From positions 186,001-250,000 of the forward strand of contig JACKPA010000009.1 in the NCBI GenBank assembly GCA_024233865.1: DNA of 64,000 nt, given 5' to 3'. The stretch's first letter is position 1. The number at the start of each line of letters is the position of its first letter. Below are positions 19,401 to 27,090 of this stretch, piece by piece. The notes below the pieces were generated by a model, which made no database searches, was not told the DNA's origin, and was given only the letters and a program-made list of their open reading frames with translations. This stretch comes from Leptospiraceae bacterium. Lineage in GTDB: Bacteria > Spirochaetota > Leptospiria > Leptospirales > Leptospiraceae. The position numbers were made by a program, and so were the translations under genes.

Positions 19401-19514
19401 AAGTCCGGACACACCAAACTCCTCATAAAAGTATTCTCTAGTATAATTCAAAACTTCCGTTCCAGAAGACCCCAAACCGATAAATATACTAGGTCTTATA
19501 TAACATTGCGACAT
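16476..19514 (-). CDS. Tubulin/FtsZ-like GTPase, large (Tubulin_2 type)
   Basis: First gene of the four-gene operon, 1012 residues. The N terminus (residues 10-23, IFIGLGSSGTEVLN) matches the first nucleotide-binding loop of FtsZ/tubulin. SSLVGGSGSGIFTDIA (about 189-204) carries the tubulin signature loop as GGSGSG. The conserved NTPAANTMASLYELNY follows at about 241-256. This layout fits the large tubulin-like family (Tubulin_2, PF13809), one of the divergent FtsZ-like groups known from genome analysis. The C-terminal 600 residues are helical and coiled-coil-like, much longer than FtsZ, and I did not find the NxDxxD catalytic T7 loop of FtsZ. AGGAAAGG lies 7-8 bases before the ATG. No transmembrane segment was seen. 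Polymerisation is inference. Confidence 0.8.
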   Translation of the reverse strand: MSQCYIRPSIFIGLGSSGTEVLNYTREYFYEEFGVSGLPIFYYLSISTDKQDMSSQIFGIKEEEYEKIHTEKIFIHSMDDVISRLDPKQTTLYSQYRGMDDWFDRNILKKSLNSVNVGVGGIRQIGRLALWMNLEKVLHRIQQFKSVVKDKNAREKIREGILKHYNLRKKNQVMVDIDSSGEVDVYIISSLVGGSGSGIFTDIALLTKTELETQIGKNKVNIYGFFTAMDHTTVGMTRGFNTPAANTMASLYELNYFHGRKGGLFIQYPFHSRAIEFEDPFNDIFIMTPSILDEQTYQSSNAFDGEKEQSLMRRILGLTIFLNTSGSAILERSQKVNIDLVVSADGYDKPKPEPDPGFIRFLHIFGLYVVWFPKNRIADCASYLTIKNFINDWFGNEEKTLEKKSQIADDVENCYEIFFKKSYNEFIQDGKTNLDSEFRTDLSNAEIQVKAETDIADLKSKLYQVPNGNSLVQNLKTGSRYERFLESRVISFKNQFTKLVNERVEALLFSYLEKETYTIQDIKVWVDLMIHQIEYRLPDFPDAFSEVDLNSIHVEKYFNMNLWKTVSFQKSKTLENGKKMLLKDFFSLAEDSWQTMKSVYIKKALLIVLENLRIFQNTFLSSFENKLLAIKMKSEESFLVQSEFYLSPKRIRIVTMLGGSIAEDAVHIANRVMELGMQKFPLFKEVFYKSDSQDITKRNVIKQIMEDELTSAEAKTEFVGRLCNQIKDKILNDYYTEIFGGFSLIDKYSKLNLSELLDDYSQSQVLASTSHTYHPLPLNKRPNFSGGGGEKLNEVIEKIESHLPWMQSYKTTGMHLDNIIFYYREIPGIAVSDLKLYDVFKPIYSKNPSGEIPNHHIDKNPSKFDPEKFRKIDAAREDIFSIFVLLKDKLFESKEGKLIYRYQDLLGRPRVAFMNDGDFILETTSNEVDFETGKNRLYYESEKFYSHLLKDKQYTIFEAKIRDECVQGKDGLVRKAVEIVEDLYNRNVLLLEKAEEIREILYNFIDKYSQIK

Positions 19515-19872
19515 AGTGCCAGACCTTTCCTAAATTGGAGAAATATACTTACAAATTGATAAGGATTTAAAAATTGCCAAGGCATTTCTTGGATACCGGT
19601 TGTTCTTTTTATTTAAGTTGAGAAATATATAATCAAGGAAAAAGGACAACATACTAAAATCAAAAATCGTGCCAATCTTTTTATTTTTAGCAGTTTTATT
19701 AAGAGTAATGGCAGCAATACGCACAAAAATTTACATTTCCCCCACTTTAACACGAATTCCTTCTGAGTGGCTACTAAATTCAGGAGCATACATGCTTTCA
19801 TAAAATTTAATTACATTTAGTAAAAAATTATGGATAAAAACCTATAGAAATATACCCCACTTAGATATTAGC
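19515..19872. other. Intergenic region upstream of the tubulin/Hsp70 operon
   Basis: About 360 AT-rich bases between the chemoreceptor stop and the tubulin-like start. The operon promoter presumably lies here; a TATATT hexamer about 30 bases before the start is the only candidate and its -35 is weak. Short ORFs on the minus strand (for example 19613-19801, hydrophobic) have no ribosome site or family resemblance that I can see. Confidence 0.4.
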
Positions 19873-21795
19873 TCAGATTATAAATTTAGTAACAATACCA
19901 CCTAATTCATCTGATAAAGATTTTAATTCTTTAGCATACAATTGAATACTTTCCGTACCATGGATTGATGTGTTGATTGCCTCCTCTACATCTTTTACAC
20001 TTAGAGACATTTTTTCATTTAGTATGGTTTGGGCATCCAAAGAAGCATCTATCTTAGAGCCTATTTCTAATAGATGAACAATTTTTTTATCCATATCTTG
20101 AACTGCCTTAGTTGTTTTTTGAGATGTTATTTCAAACTCTTCTGATATGTTTGTGACTTCTTTAACTGAACTCATGGTTTGTTTTACCAAATCTTTGATT
20201 TCACTTGCAACCACACCAAATTTTTTCCCAGTGTCTCCCGCCGAACTAGCTTCTATAGATGCATTCAAAGCGATTGTATTGATTTGTTGAGATATTTTTA
20301 AAATCAATTCATTTAGTTTTTTTGTTTTATCAACAACTTGGTTTAGCTCTTTAACGCAATTTTTTGTAAATGTTGATAATCCGGTAATATCCGTAATATT
20401 TATAATTAATGAGTGTGAATTATCGGCAATAGTATGAATGTTGGCAAGCATTTCTTTGAATTGCATTTGGTTTTCATTGGCTTGTTTCAGGATTACCAAG
20501 GTAGCGTCGTGAATTTTTTCCCCTAGTCTGATATGCTCTTCTGATCCTATGGCTAACTTTTCTGAAATAGACTTAATGCTAAAAATAACAGACTTTAACC
20601 ATTCAACTTTTTTAAATAAATTTTCACCCTTGACTCCTTTGGTTTGTATGCCAAGTATCTCAGAGTTAAAATTACCGGATACAATAGCATTTATTTGCTT
20701 GCTTAGCAACTTTTGATCTTCGAGCATTTCATTAAAAGAGTTTACTAATTCTCCTAATTCATCCTTTGTATCTATACGAATCATTTTAACATCTTGTAAT
20801 TCGTGGTGTGAAACGGATCGCATTCCCTCTACTACCTTTAATATAGGCTTAGTAAAGTTTCTTGAAATTAGGATGGTAACAACGATCCCAATTATCAAAA
20901 AAATTAAGGCAATTCCAAATGTAAGAGTTTTGCTAGATTCAATAGAGCCATAAATTTCTTTTAAATCCGTTTCCATACATAAAATCCAAGGATACTTTTT
21001 ATCATTCAAATAAACGCCAAGGAAAGAATCAATTTCTCCAAGAAAGACTCCTTTGTGAATGGCAGTAGATTTCCCTCGATTCATTTGTTTGCTAATTTTA
21101 AAGTCACTTTTATTTCGAACTACTTTTATACCATCTAAAGTATTTAAATAAATTCGAGCTTTTTTATTTTCAAAACCAACCATCAATAGATTTTCAATAT
21201 GACCAATCTCTATTTCAGCAACCAAAACTCCTAAAACTCGATTGCCTACCTTGATAGGAAAAAGAATCAATTGGTGAAAATGATCCTTTTCTTTAAATCC
21301 AAAAAAATCAGTAAACTCAGATTTGTCCATTTGAGAAGAAAAATATTTTAAATCGGAAATTTGTTCATTGATATGATTACTACTGTTTTGAAGATTTATT
21401 TCGTGGTTAGGGCTTAAAAATATCTTTCCTTTAGTACTTGCAAGCATGATATGATGATAAATTCCCCAATGAGTTTCCTGGAATCTTTGGATTAACTCGA
21501 AAGCTTGTTTGTAAACGAATGTATTTTCCAATTGTGTGTCAATATTCGAATTGGAAATTTGAGTAACCAAATTAACTATATCCGCAGTTTGCGTTAGGAA
21601 GGACATTTGTTTTTCTATGATTTGATAATGGGAATTCAAGCTTTCTTGTTTAACCTTTGCTACGTTATACATATCAGATTGTATTTGTGTTTTCAAAGCT
21701 TTGGAATTATTTATATAGTGTATAGTTCCAGCAAGAATAGACTGGAAAATGATAAAAGATAGAATCGCTATGAGGAGTTTATTTTTTATTGACAT
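19873..21795 (-). CDS. Methyl-accepting chemotaxis-type receptor with periplasmic sensor
   Basis: A 640-residue transmembrane receptor. The first helix (about 7-25) and second helix (about 293-313) bracket a periplasmic sensor of about 265 residues, possibly Cache-type. A HAMP-like segment (about 315-370) and an MCP signalling domain follow. The hairpin tip reads QQINTIALNASIEASSAGDT, then GKKFGVVASEIKDLVKQT; this departs from the classical EAARAGE (here EASSAGD), so CheA/CheW coupling may be altered. Its ATG lies 1 base after the stop of the cyclic-nucleotide-binding gene, implying translational coupling. It may report on the same signal as that protein. The ligand is unknown. Confidence 0.85.
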   Translation of the reverse strand: MSIKNKLLIAILSFIIFQSILAGTIHYINNSKALKTQIQSDMYNVAKVKQESLNSHYQIIEKQMSFLTQTADIVNLVTQISNSNIDTQLENTFVYKQAFELIQRFQETHWGIYHHIMLASTKGKIFLSPNHEINLQNSSNHINEQISDLKYFSSQMDKSEFTDFFGFKEKDHFHQLILFPIKVGNRVLGVLVAEIEIGHIENLLMVGFENKKARIYLNTLDGIKVVRNKSDFKISKQMNRGKSTAIHKGVFLGEIDSFLGVYLNDKKYPWILCMETDLKEIYGSIESSKTLTFGIALIFLIIGIVVTILISRNFTKPILKVVEGMRSVSHHELQDVKMIRIDTKDELGELVNSFNEMLEDQKLLSKQINAIVSGNFNSEILGIQTKGVKGENLFKKVEWLKSVIFSIKSISEKLAIGSEEHIRLGEKIHDATLVILKQANENQMQFKEMLANIHTIADNSHSLIINITDITGLSTFTKNCVKELNQVVDKTKKLNELILKISQQINTIALNASIEASSAGDTGKKFGVVASEIKDLVKQTMSSVKEVTNISEEFEITSQKTTKAVQDMDKKIVHLLEIGSKIDASLDAQTILNEKMSLSVKDVEEAINTSIHGTESIQLYAKELKSLSDELGGIVTKFII

Positions 21796-21796
21796 A

Positions 21797-22291
21797 TTAT
21801 TGTAAATGCACTAAATCCAATTCTTTATTTGTTTTGCGTAAACGCTTCACAAGTAAATCCAATAAATTTTTATAGAGTATTTTCCCTATCTTATCATTCT
21901 CTTCAGAAATTTCACCGAAGTCAAAGCTAGAAAAATAACAAATACGAACATCCGTCGTTGCTTTTACTGATGCTGAGACCTTTCTATCATCTATCAAAGA
22001 ATATTCTCCGAAACAAGAGCCGGATTCCAATTTTCCAATTTTTACTTCAGTCGGTCTTTTCTCACCTAATTTGTTTTCCTGAGGTAAATAGATTTCTACT
22101 TTTCCGCTTAACACAATGTACAATCCTATACCTGCATCACCTTCTTGTATAATATCTTCACCTGCATTTATTTTTTTCAGTCGACATTTCTTTAAAATTA
22201 GCTGCAATTCATCCTTTTTAAATCCTTTCATAATATCAGATGAATTGAGTATATCCCTATCAGCATTGGTAAAACTATCTTTAAACAACAT
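21797..22291 (-). CDS. Cyclic nucleotide-binding domain protein
   Basis: A 164-residue protein made almost wholly of one cNMP-binding beta-roll. The phosphate-binding cassette region is recognisable as GSCFGEYSLIDDRKVSASVKA, close to the consensus FGE-L----R-A-V; Asp precedes Arg in the loop. No helix-turn-helix is present, so it is not a CRP-type regulator. The start at ATG 22291 has the strong ribosome site AGGAGGGG seven bases upstream; a longer frame starting at 22351 lacks one. It is cotranscribed with the chemoreceptor that follows. An adenylate cyclase lies at 35.9-37.1 kb, so cAMP is a plausible ligand, though this is inference. Confidence 0.87.
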   Translation of the reverse strand: MLFKDSFTNADRDILNSSDIMKGFKKDELQLILKKCRLKKINAGEDIIQEGDAGIGLYIVLSGKVEIYLPQENKLGEKRPTEVKIGKLESGSCFGEYSLIDDRKVSASVKATTDVRICYFSSFDFGEISEENDKIGKILYKNLLDLLVKRLRKTNKELDLVHLQ

Positions 22292-22567
22292 AACCCCTCC
22301 TACAGTTTCCACTACATTCAAGTATAGAGATACATAAATCTCAAAAATCAAATTAATCTTAGTATAATTTTACGCAACTGATTTATACTTTGATTAGAAT
22401 GATTTTTAGGATTTCCATGATTTTAAAGAATTTTCTTTGATTTCATATCCGAAAAATGAAAAAAATTGTCTGTTTTTAGCTTAGAAAGATTATAAAATTA
22501 GGGAAAGCCGGAAAGTCAAGAAAAAAATGTTATTGACATTATTTGCAGCTTATCGAAAGAAGTAGAA

Positions 22568-23032
22568 ATGAACTACTGGTTATTTAAGTCCGAGCCAAAT
22601 ATATTTTCCATAGAACATTTAAAAAACTCCAAAAATAGTACTGCCCATTGGGAAGGAGTGAGAAACTATCAAGCAAGGAATTATTTACGGGATAAGGTAA
22701 AACAAGGCGATAAAGTATTATTTTACCATAGCAATTCCGATCCAAAAGGAATAGTTGGAATATGTAAAGTTGTAAAAGAAGGTTACATAGATCACTTTGC
22801 TTTTGATAAAAAAAGCCCATTTTTTGACCCCATAAGCGATGTACAAAACCCTAGATGGTATATGGTAGACATACAATTGGAAAAAGTTTTCGAAAAAATC
22901 ATCCCACTTTCGGAAATCAAAAAGTATCCAGAATTACAAAATATGGTACTCGTTCGGAAGGGTTCCAGACTATCTATTCAACCTGTTACCAAAGAAGAAT
23001 TTGAATTTATAGTAAAACTAAATGGGAATTAA
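22568..23032 (+). CDS. EVE domain protein
   Basis: A 154-residue, single-domain protein of the EVE family (PUA/YTH-related fold, similar to human THYN1). The typical opening NYWLFKSEPNIFSIEHL, the WEGVRNYQARNYLRD segment and the FYHSNSDPKGIVGICKV strand are all present. EVE domains are thought to bind modified bases in DNA or RNA; they occur both as stand-alone housekeeping genes and fused to restriction enzymes. Here it stands alone, convergent with xpaC 7 bases away and with no restriction gene adjacent, so the housekeeping type is more likely. The preceding region contains no clear promoter. Confidence 0.93.
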   Translation: MNYWLFKSEPNIFSIEHLKNSKNSTAHWEGVRNYQARNYLRDKVKQGDKVLFYHSNSDPKGIVGICKVVKEGYIDHFAFDKKSPFFDPISDVQNPRWYMVDIQLEKVFEKIIPLSEIKKYPELQNMVLVRKGSRLSIQPVTKEEFEFIVKLNGN

Positions 23033-23039
23033 ATGCTAA

Positions 23040-23906
23040 TTACATACCCTCTAACTTTGTAATTTTTTCCAGAACTTCAATTTCAGAATCCAATTCCATA
23101 ACGTCATTGGACAATAGCTTTTCATATAATTTTTCAAAAGCCATAAAAATTGAATCCAAAACAGAATCAACTTTTTGCATGGACTGAATAATTTCCTGGG
23201 TTTGTATATTTTGGTTGTACAACTCTACATATTTGTTTAATATTTTTACTGTTGCATCAGGATAATAAGATAAAAACTGTCTAGACAATTGTATATCTCT
23301 TGGATCTTTTTTGTAATTTTCTTTTAGTTTTTCAAGCATTCCTAAGATTCTTTTTACTTTAAAACGTATACTTTCGTTTTTAATTTTTTGTAAAATACCT
23401 TCTACGTCCGAAATAGTTTTATCCAAACTTTGAATCGTTTCCTTATAGTGAGCAGCACTCGCTTTGTCTTTGTATTTGTCAAAAATATGGTATTCTTCTT
23501 CTATTTTTTGTTTTCGTTTTTTTAGTGAAGGAAAAAAGCTAAACGGATAGTGAAAATCTTTTCCATAAGAAGTTTTGATCATAGCGGTTGTTAGCTCAAT
23601 AAAATGATAAATGATAAGTGAAACGATCATTATGTAGTTTACGGGAGCACTAAAAAAAGAAGTGATTCCAAAGGCAGCAGCCAAAAAACCTTGTAGAAAT
23701 ACGGCTTCTTTTGCTTGCTCGGAAGAATACTCTCCTTCGTTTCTTCGAGTTAGCCAAATAATAAAAGGAGTTATAAGGTTTGCCAAAAAGGAAAAGGTAA
23801 ACCCCAAAGGAGTTGCCATAAGTAAATAAGACAAAGCTGTTGACAGGTGAGCACGCCTTGCCCACTTTTTTTCTTCTCTGTTTGTTGTTTCATTCATAGA
23901 TGCCAT
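23040..23906 (-). CDS. xpaC: XpaC-like membrane-anchored protein
   Basis: A 288-residue protein. The first 120 residues contain three to four hydrophobic segments (for example STALSYLLMATPLGFTFSFL), reminiscent of DUF4870-type membrane domains. A cytoplasmic helical domain follows (about 135-288) that resembles XpaC (5-bromo-4-chloroindolyl phosphate hydrolysis family). XpaC is known as a neighbour of TelA-family genes (xpaC-yaaN in Bacillus), and here it follows the telA homologue by 5 bases, which supports the call. The biochemical role is not established in the family; the name comes from an early indirect phenotype. Inference: a membrane partner of TelA. Confidence 0.68.
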   Translation of the reverse strand: MASMNETTNREEKKWARRAHLSTALSYLLMATPLGFTFSFLANLITPFIIWLTRRNEGEYSSEQAKEAVFLQGFLAAAFGITSFFSAPVNYIMIVSLIIYHFIELTTAMIKTSYGKDFHYPFSFFPSLKKRKQKIEEEYHIFDKYKDKASAAHYKETIQSLDKTISDVEGILQKIKNESIRFKVKRILGMLEKLKENYKKDPRDIQLSRQFLSYYPDATVKILNKYVELYNQNIQTQEIIQSMQKVDSVLDSIFMAFEKLYEKLLSNDVMELDSEIEVLEKITKLEGM

Positions 23907-23911
23907 TTTGT

Positions 23912-24997
23912 TTAGAACGTATTTTTTCTTTCTAAGAGTCTGTTTTTTATATCGGACTCTAATTTAACAAGCTCAACTTCTGCTTGTCTTCTTTTTTGTC
24001 TGCCTTCTTCCTGTATTTTTAGGGTTTCATCTATGGTTGAAATAAGATTGTGATTGATTTTTTTAAGCGTTTCAATTTCTACAATTCCTTTTTCTGACTC
24101 TTTGGCTATTTCAATGGAACCGGTTTTTAACATTTCTGAGTTTCGAGAAAGCAATTCATTGGTTGTAGCGGTAACTTCTCTTTGAATTTCCAAAGCCTTT
24201 TTTTGGCGAGCCAAACCAAGCGATATAACAATTTGATTTTTCCATAGTGGTATGGTATTTAAAATTGAGCTTTGAATTTTTTCAACCAAAACTTGGTTTC
24301 CATTTTGAATCAAACGGATTTGAGGTCCTGTCTGCAAAGATAGCATCTTACTTAACTTTAAATCGTGCAATTTCTTTTCAAAGCGATTTACCAATTGGGA
24401 TAAGTCCTGAAACTTTTGTGCTTCTACAGGATCATTGGAACTCTCAACACTACGTTTCATGGCTGGTAAAACATTATCTTGAAGGTCTTTAAGCTTTTCT
24501 TCTCCAGCGAGTATGTAGAGATTTAAGTCTTTAAAATACTCCAAATTTTTTTGATAGAGTTTATCCATTAAAGTTATATCATTTAGAAGGGTAATTCGAG
24601 CTTTATGTAATTCATCAATAATTTTATCAATTTGAACACTAATTGTATCGTATTTTGCCATGAATTTTTTGGAAGAATCCATAAGTGAACCAATTATAGG
24701 TATCTTGGAAAGAAAACTTTTATCGGTAGAGTAGCTTTCTACGTCCAAATCTTTGACTTTTATCATCAAATTTGACAAAATATCTCCAGCAAAGCCAGAA
24801 TCCTTAGACTTAATATCATTTAATACCTGCTCCGAGAATTCGGATATTTTTGATTGTGCACCAACTCCATATTGAATAACAGTTTGAGAATCTTGGATAT
24901 TGATTTGACTTTTGATGTGTTCGATTTTTTTCTTGTCTTCCGGTGAAAGTTGTATTGCATTTGTATCGTTTGGTAATTGTTGAACTTCAGTTTCCAT
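23912..24997 (-). CDS. telA: TelA/YaaN family (toxic anion resistance) protein
   Basis: A 361-residue, almost entirely helical soluble protein. Length and pattern match TelA: a variable N terminus, then IPIIGSLMDSSKKFMAKYDT, a hallmark segment of the family, followed by long helices with the conserved QTGPQIRLIQNGNQVL and IPLWKNQIVISLGLARQ stretches. TelA proteins are linked to tellurite and cell-envelope stress tolerance, but their mechanism is unknown. The gene starts an operon with xpaC. A vWA-domain gene lies at 29.5 kb; vWA and TelA genes often travel together in Ter-type stress systems, but here they are 4.5 kb apart on opposite strands. Confidence 0.9.
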   Translation of the reverse strand: METEVQQLPNDTNAIQLSPEDKKKIEHIKSQINIQDSQTVIQYGVGAQSKISEFSEQVLNDIKSKDSGFAGDILSNLMIKVKDLDVESYSTDKSFLSKIPIIGSLMDSSKKFMAKYDTISVQIDKIIDELHKARITLLNDITLMDKLYQKNLEYFKDLNLYILAGEEKLKDLQDNVLPAMKRSVESSNDPVEAQKFQDLSQLVNRFEKKLHDLKLSKMLSLQTGPQIRLIQNGNQVLVEKIQSSILNTIPLWKNQIVISLGLARQKKALEIQREVTATTNELLSRNSEMLKTGSIEIAKESEKGIVEIETLKKINHNLISTIDETLKIQEEGRQKRRQAEVELVKLESDIKNRLLERKNTF

Positions 24998-25395
24998 GGT
25001 TAAATCATATATCCTTTTTTTTAATACCCAAATTTAGTATTAGTTCTAAACAAGAAAATAAATTCAAATGTTATATTATTTTGTTTATTAAATTTTTTTC
25101 TTTTTGCGTATAGTTAGATACCATTTACAAAACCTCTTCTTCTTAACATAAAAATATGATAAATATTTTTTTTGATAAGAGGGACTAGGCTCACCAACCG
25201 AGTATATTCTTACTTTTTGCTACATTGAACAAAAAACTCTTTGAAAGAATTCAAGGCATTAATCTTATATGAAAAAAAAACTAGGTTGTTGGATGTCGAT
25301 AAAATCTAAAAGGTGGGATTGATAGAACATGGATGAAGCAACACTTCTTAGCAAAGTGATCAAATTGGATACATTCACTTACTTAAATGACCGAA
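24998..25395. other. Gene-free AT-rich stretch before the first coiled-coil gene
   Basis: About 400 bases holding the presumed telA promoter (minus strand) and the 3' flank of the coiled-coil gene. From about 25353 it begins the direct repeat shared with 27091 onward. I see no gene, tRNA or convincing hairpin. Confidence 0.5.
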
Positions 25396-25848
25396 CTATT
25401 GTTTAGATGTAATTATTTTAGAAGGTGATTCTGCAAACCCTCTGAAAAGCAAAGTGTCAATTAAACGATCCCGTATTTTTTCTGTAGTGGTATCAATTTT
25501 GTCGATCTTTTTATCGACTTCCGTAAATCGTATGTCAAGTCTTTTATCCAGTTCCTCGAACCTTCTATCAACTTCCATAAAACGTATATCAAGTCTTTTG
25601 TCCATTTCCGTAAATCGCTTATCCATATCTGCTTTGAGTTCAGCTTTTTGATTGTCCATTTTTGTGTCAAGCTTGCCAATATCCGCTTTGAGTTCGGCTT
25701 TTTGATTATCCATCTTTACGTCAATCTTACCAATATCCGCTTTCAACTCAGTTTTGAGTTCTTCGTTTCCATTCTTGATAAGTTTGTAGATGGTTAGCAG
25801 TATGGTTATTACGGATGCGATCATTCCTATCAAAATTTTGTATTCCAT
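25353..25848 (-). repeat. Direct repeat copy 1 (coiled-coil gene plus flank)
   Basis: This segment is closely similar to 27091-27540. The shared part begins in the 3' flank at CAAATTGGATACA and extends through the whole coding region. The copies differ by a 45-base block inside the coiled coil, so the coding repeat expanded or contracted after duplication. Direct orientation. Confidence 0.85.
25396..25848 (-). CDS. Membrane-anchored coiled-coil protein, paralogue 1
   Basis: A 150-residue protein with one N-terminal membrane helix (IGMIASVITILLTIYKLI, about residues 6-23) followed by a charged coiled coil. The coil has an 18-residue repeat (ELKADIGKLDTKMDNQKA, two copies plus a partial third) and then 7- and 11-residue blocks of the DKRFTEMDKRLDIRF kind. 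The C terminus is LIDTLLFRGFAESP. ATG 25848 is chosen because GGAGG lies six bases upstream; an upstream ATG at 25860 overlaps that site. I recognise no named family. Similar small anchored coiled coils are common near mobile or restriction genes, but no function is established. The paralogue at 27133 is nearly identical outside the repeat. Confidence 0.75.
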   Translation of the reverse strand: MEYKILIGMIASVITILLTIYKLIKNGNEELKTELKADIGKIDVKMDNQKAELKADIGKLDTKMDNQKAELKADMDKRFTEMDKRLDIRFMEVDRRFEELDKRLDIRFTEVDKKIDKIDTTTEKIRDRLIDTLLFRGFAESPSKIITSKQ

Positions 25849-26104
25849 GGAAACCTCCATTAGCTTTAGACATAGTATATTTTCGTGATTTGCTTGATTT
25901 TAAAAAGCCTTTTTTTAAAAAAGTTCTGTCTTTTTCGTGTTAGAACCATTTTTGGTTTTAAATGCGAAACCACCTTCCATCATTGGAGATATTTTGTCCA
26001 GAGTAGGAGCTAAGTAGTGGTGAAAATGTAATCTTTTAACAAACTTCAGAAAAAAAATTGCTTTGTTATAAGGCTATATTTGTAAAGAACCATTTTTATG
26101 GGAA

Positions 26105-26737
26105 TTGAGCTTGGATAAACAAACCATAAACTTCTATAATACAAACGCTAAAAAGCTATACCATAGATATACCTCTGTTAAATCGATGGAAGGCATTTGT
26201 ATTTATTTCCCAATCGCTTTTCCAAACAAAAGAAGCAAGATTCTCGACATTGGCTCTGGTTCCGGTCGGGATGTCTTGGATTTGCTGAAACATGGCTATG
26301 ACGCTTATGGTGTGGACGCAAGCGAGCAGTTAATCTGTGTTTCACAAATCAACAATCCCACCTTAAAAGAAAGGTTATTTCATTCTTCCCTTCCAAAACT
26401 CGAAAAGATTACGGAAAAGTATGATGGAATTCTTTGCTCTGCGGTTTTAATGCACATTCCCAAAGAGCATCTTTTTGATAGCGTTTACAAAATAAGAGAA
26501 CTCTTAAATGCCGGTGGAAGATTGCTTCTATCGATTCCCCTCAACCGTTCCGTTGATAGGGAAACTTTTCGAGATGAAGAAGGAAGGTTGTTTTATCCAT
26601 ATAGTGGAGAATATTTGCAACTCTTACTGGAAAGGGTTGGATTCCAAATTATAGGGAAATGGATAAACAAAGATTCATTGCATCGGGATTTGGAATGGAT
26701 TACAATGCTTTTCCATTATGGTGGAACAGATAATTGA
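26105..26737 (+). CDS. Class I SAM-dependent methyltransferase
   Basis: A 210-residue Rossmann-fold methyltransferase. Motif I is ILDIGSGSGRDVLDLL (about residues 45-60), the acidic end of the second strand is YGVDASEQL, and the post-motif LCSAVLMHIP (about 116-125) is typical of small-molecule or protein methyltransferases. It lacks the NPPY or DPPY motif of DNA N6-adenine enzymes and the PC motif of C5-cytosine enzymes. The start is probably TTG 26105 (no in-frame ATG fits), which is unusual. It is flanked by the two coiled-coil paralogues and followed directly by a decayed ORF. The substrate is unknown. Confidence 0.82.
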   Translation: MSLDKQTINFYNTNAKKLYHRYTSVKSMEGICIYFPIAFPNKRSKILDIGSGSGRDVLDLLKHGYDAYGVDASEQLICVSQINNPTLKERLFHSSLPKLEKITEKYDGILCSAVLMHIPKEHLFDSVYKIRELLNAGGRLLLSIPLNRSVDRETFRDEEGRLFYPYSGEYLQLLLERVGFQIIGKWINKDSLHRDLEWITMLFHYGGTDN

Positions 26738-27090
26738 CATTCGTTGAACAAAAATTGGCAGATTTGATAACAAGCAAATTCTGATGGTCACATAGTTCAT
26801 AATCAAGAAATTCCCAAACGTTTTTTTGTTGACGAGAGAAAAACAAAGGGAGGCATTACATTAACAGATAATTTTTTTGAGTTAAGTGAACAACCCCAGT
26901 ATTCGAGTCTGAATGAAGAAACTGAAGCTCGGTGGAGATTAGTGGAAAAGGCATGGGAGTTGAATCATATAATTTATTTTGAAGTTAGTCTTCACTTTTG
27001 TAAAACCTTTAGTCGCTGTTTCAAACATTTCTACCTAGGAAAGAGTAGAAATAAGAATCGAACTAAAAAAACACTTGTTCCACACTGTTT
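26735..27090 (+). pseudogene. Decayed ORF after the methyltransferase
   Basis: Starting at the methyltransferase stop, a short frame reads FVEQKLADLITSKF and then stops. From 26822 another frame runs FFVDERKTKGGITLTDNFFE and continues with EARWRLVEKAWEL to about 26960 before turning into non-coding-like sequence. The second stretch has normal protein character and looks like the middle of a larger protein whose two ends are lost. By memory only, it resembles a conserved segment of HNH-endonuclease-type proteins encoded next to small methyltransferases. I cannot confirm this. Confidence 0.4.

Noticed and set aside
19613..19801. Small hydrophobic ORF upstream of the tubulin-like gene
   Set aside because: No ribosome site, no known relative and likely chance in AT-rich DNA; kept only as part of the intergenic description.
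25461..25800. Short tandem repeats that might suggest a CRISPR-like or minisatellite array
   Set aside because: They are 54-base coding repeats in frame with a coiled-coil protein, with no unique spacers between identical repeats.
26105..26737. Methyltransferase as a DNA restriction methylase
   Set aside because: No NPPY/DPPY or PC motif; the sequence fits small-molecule or protein methyltransferases better.
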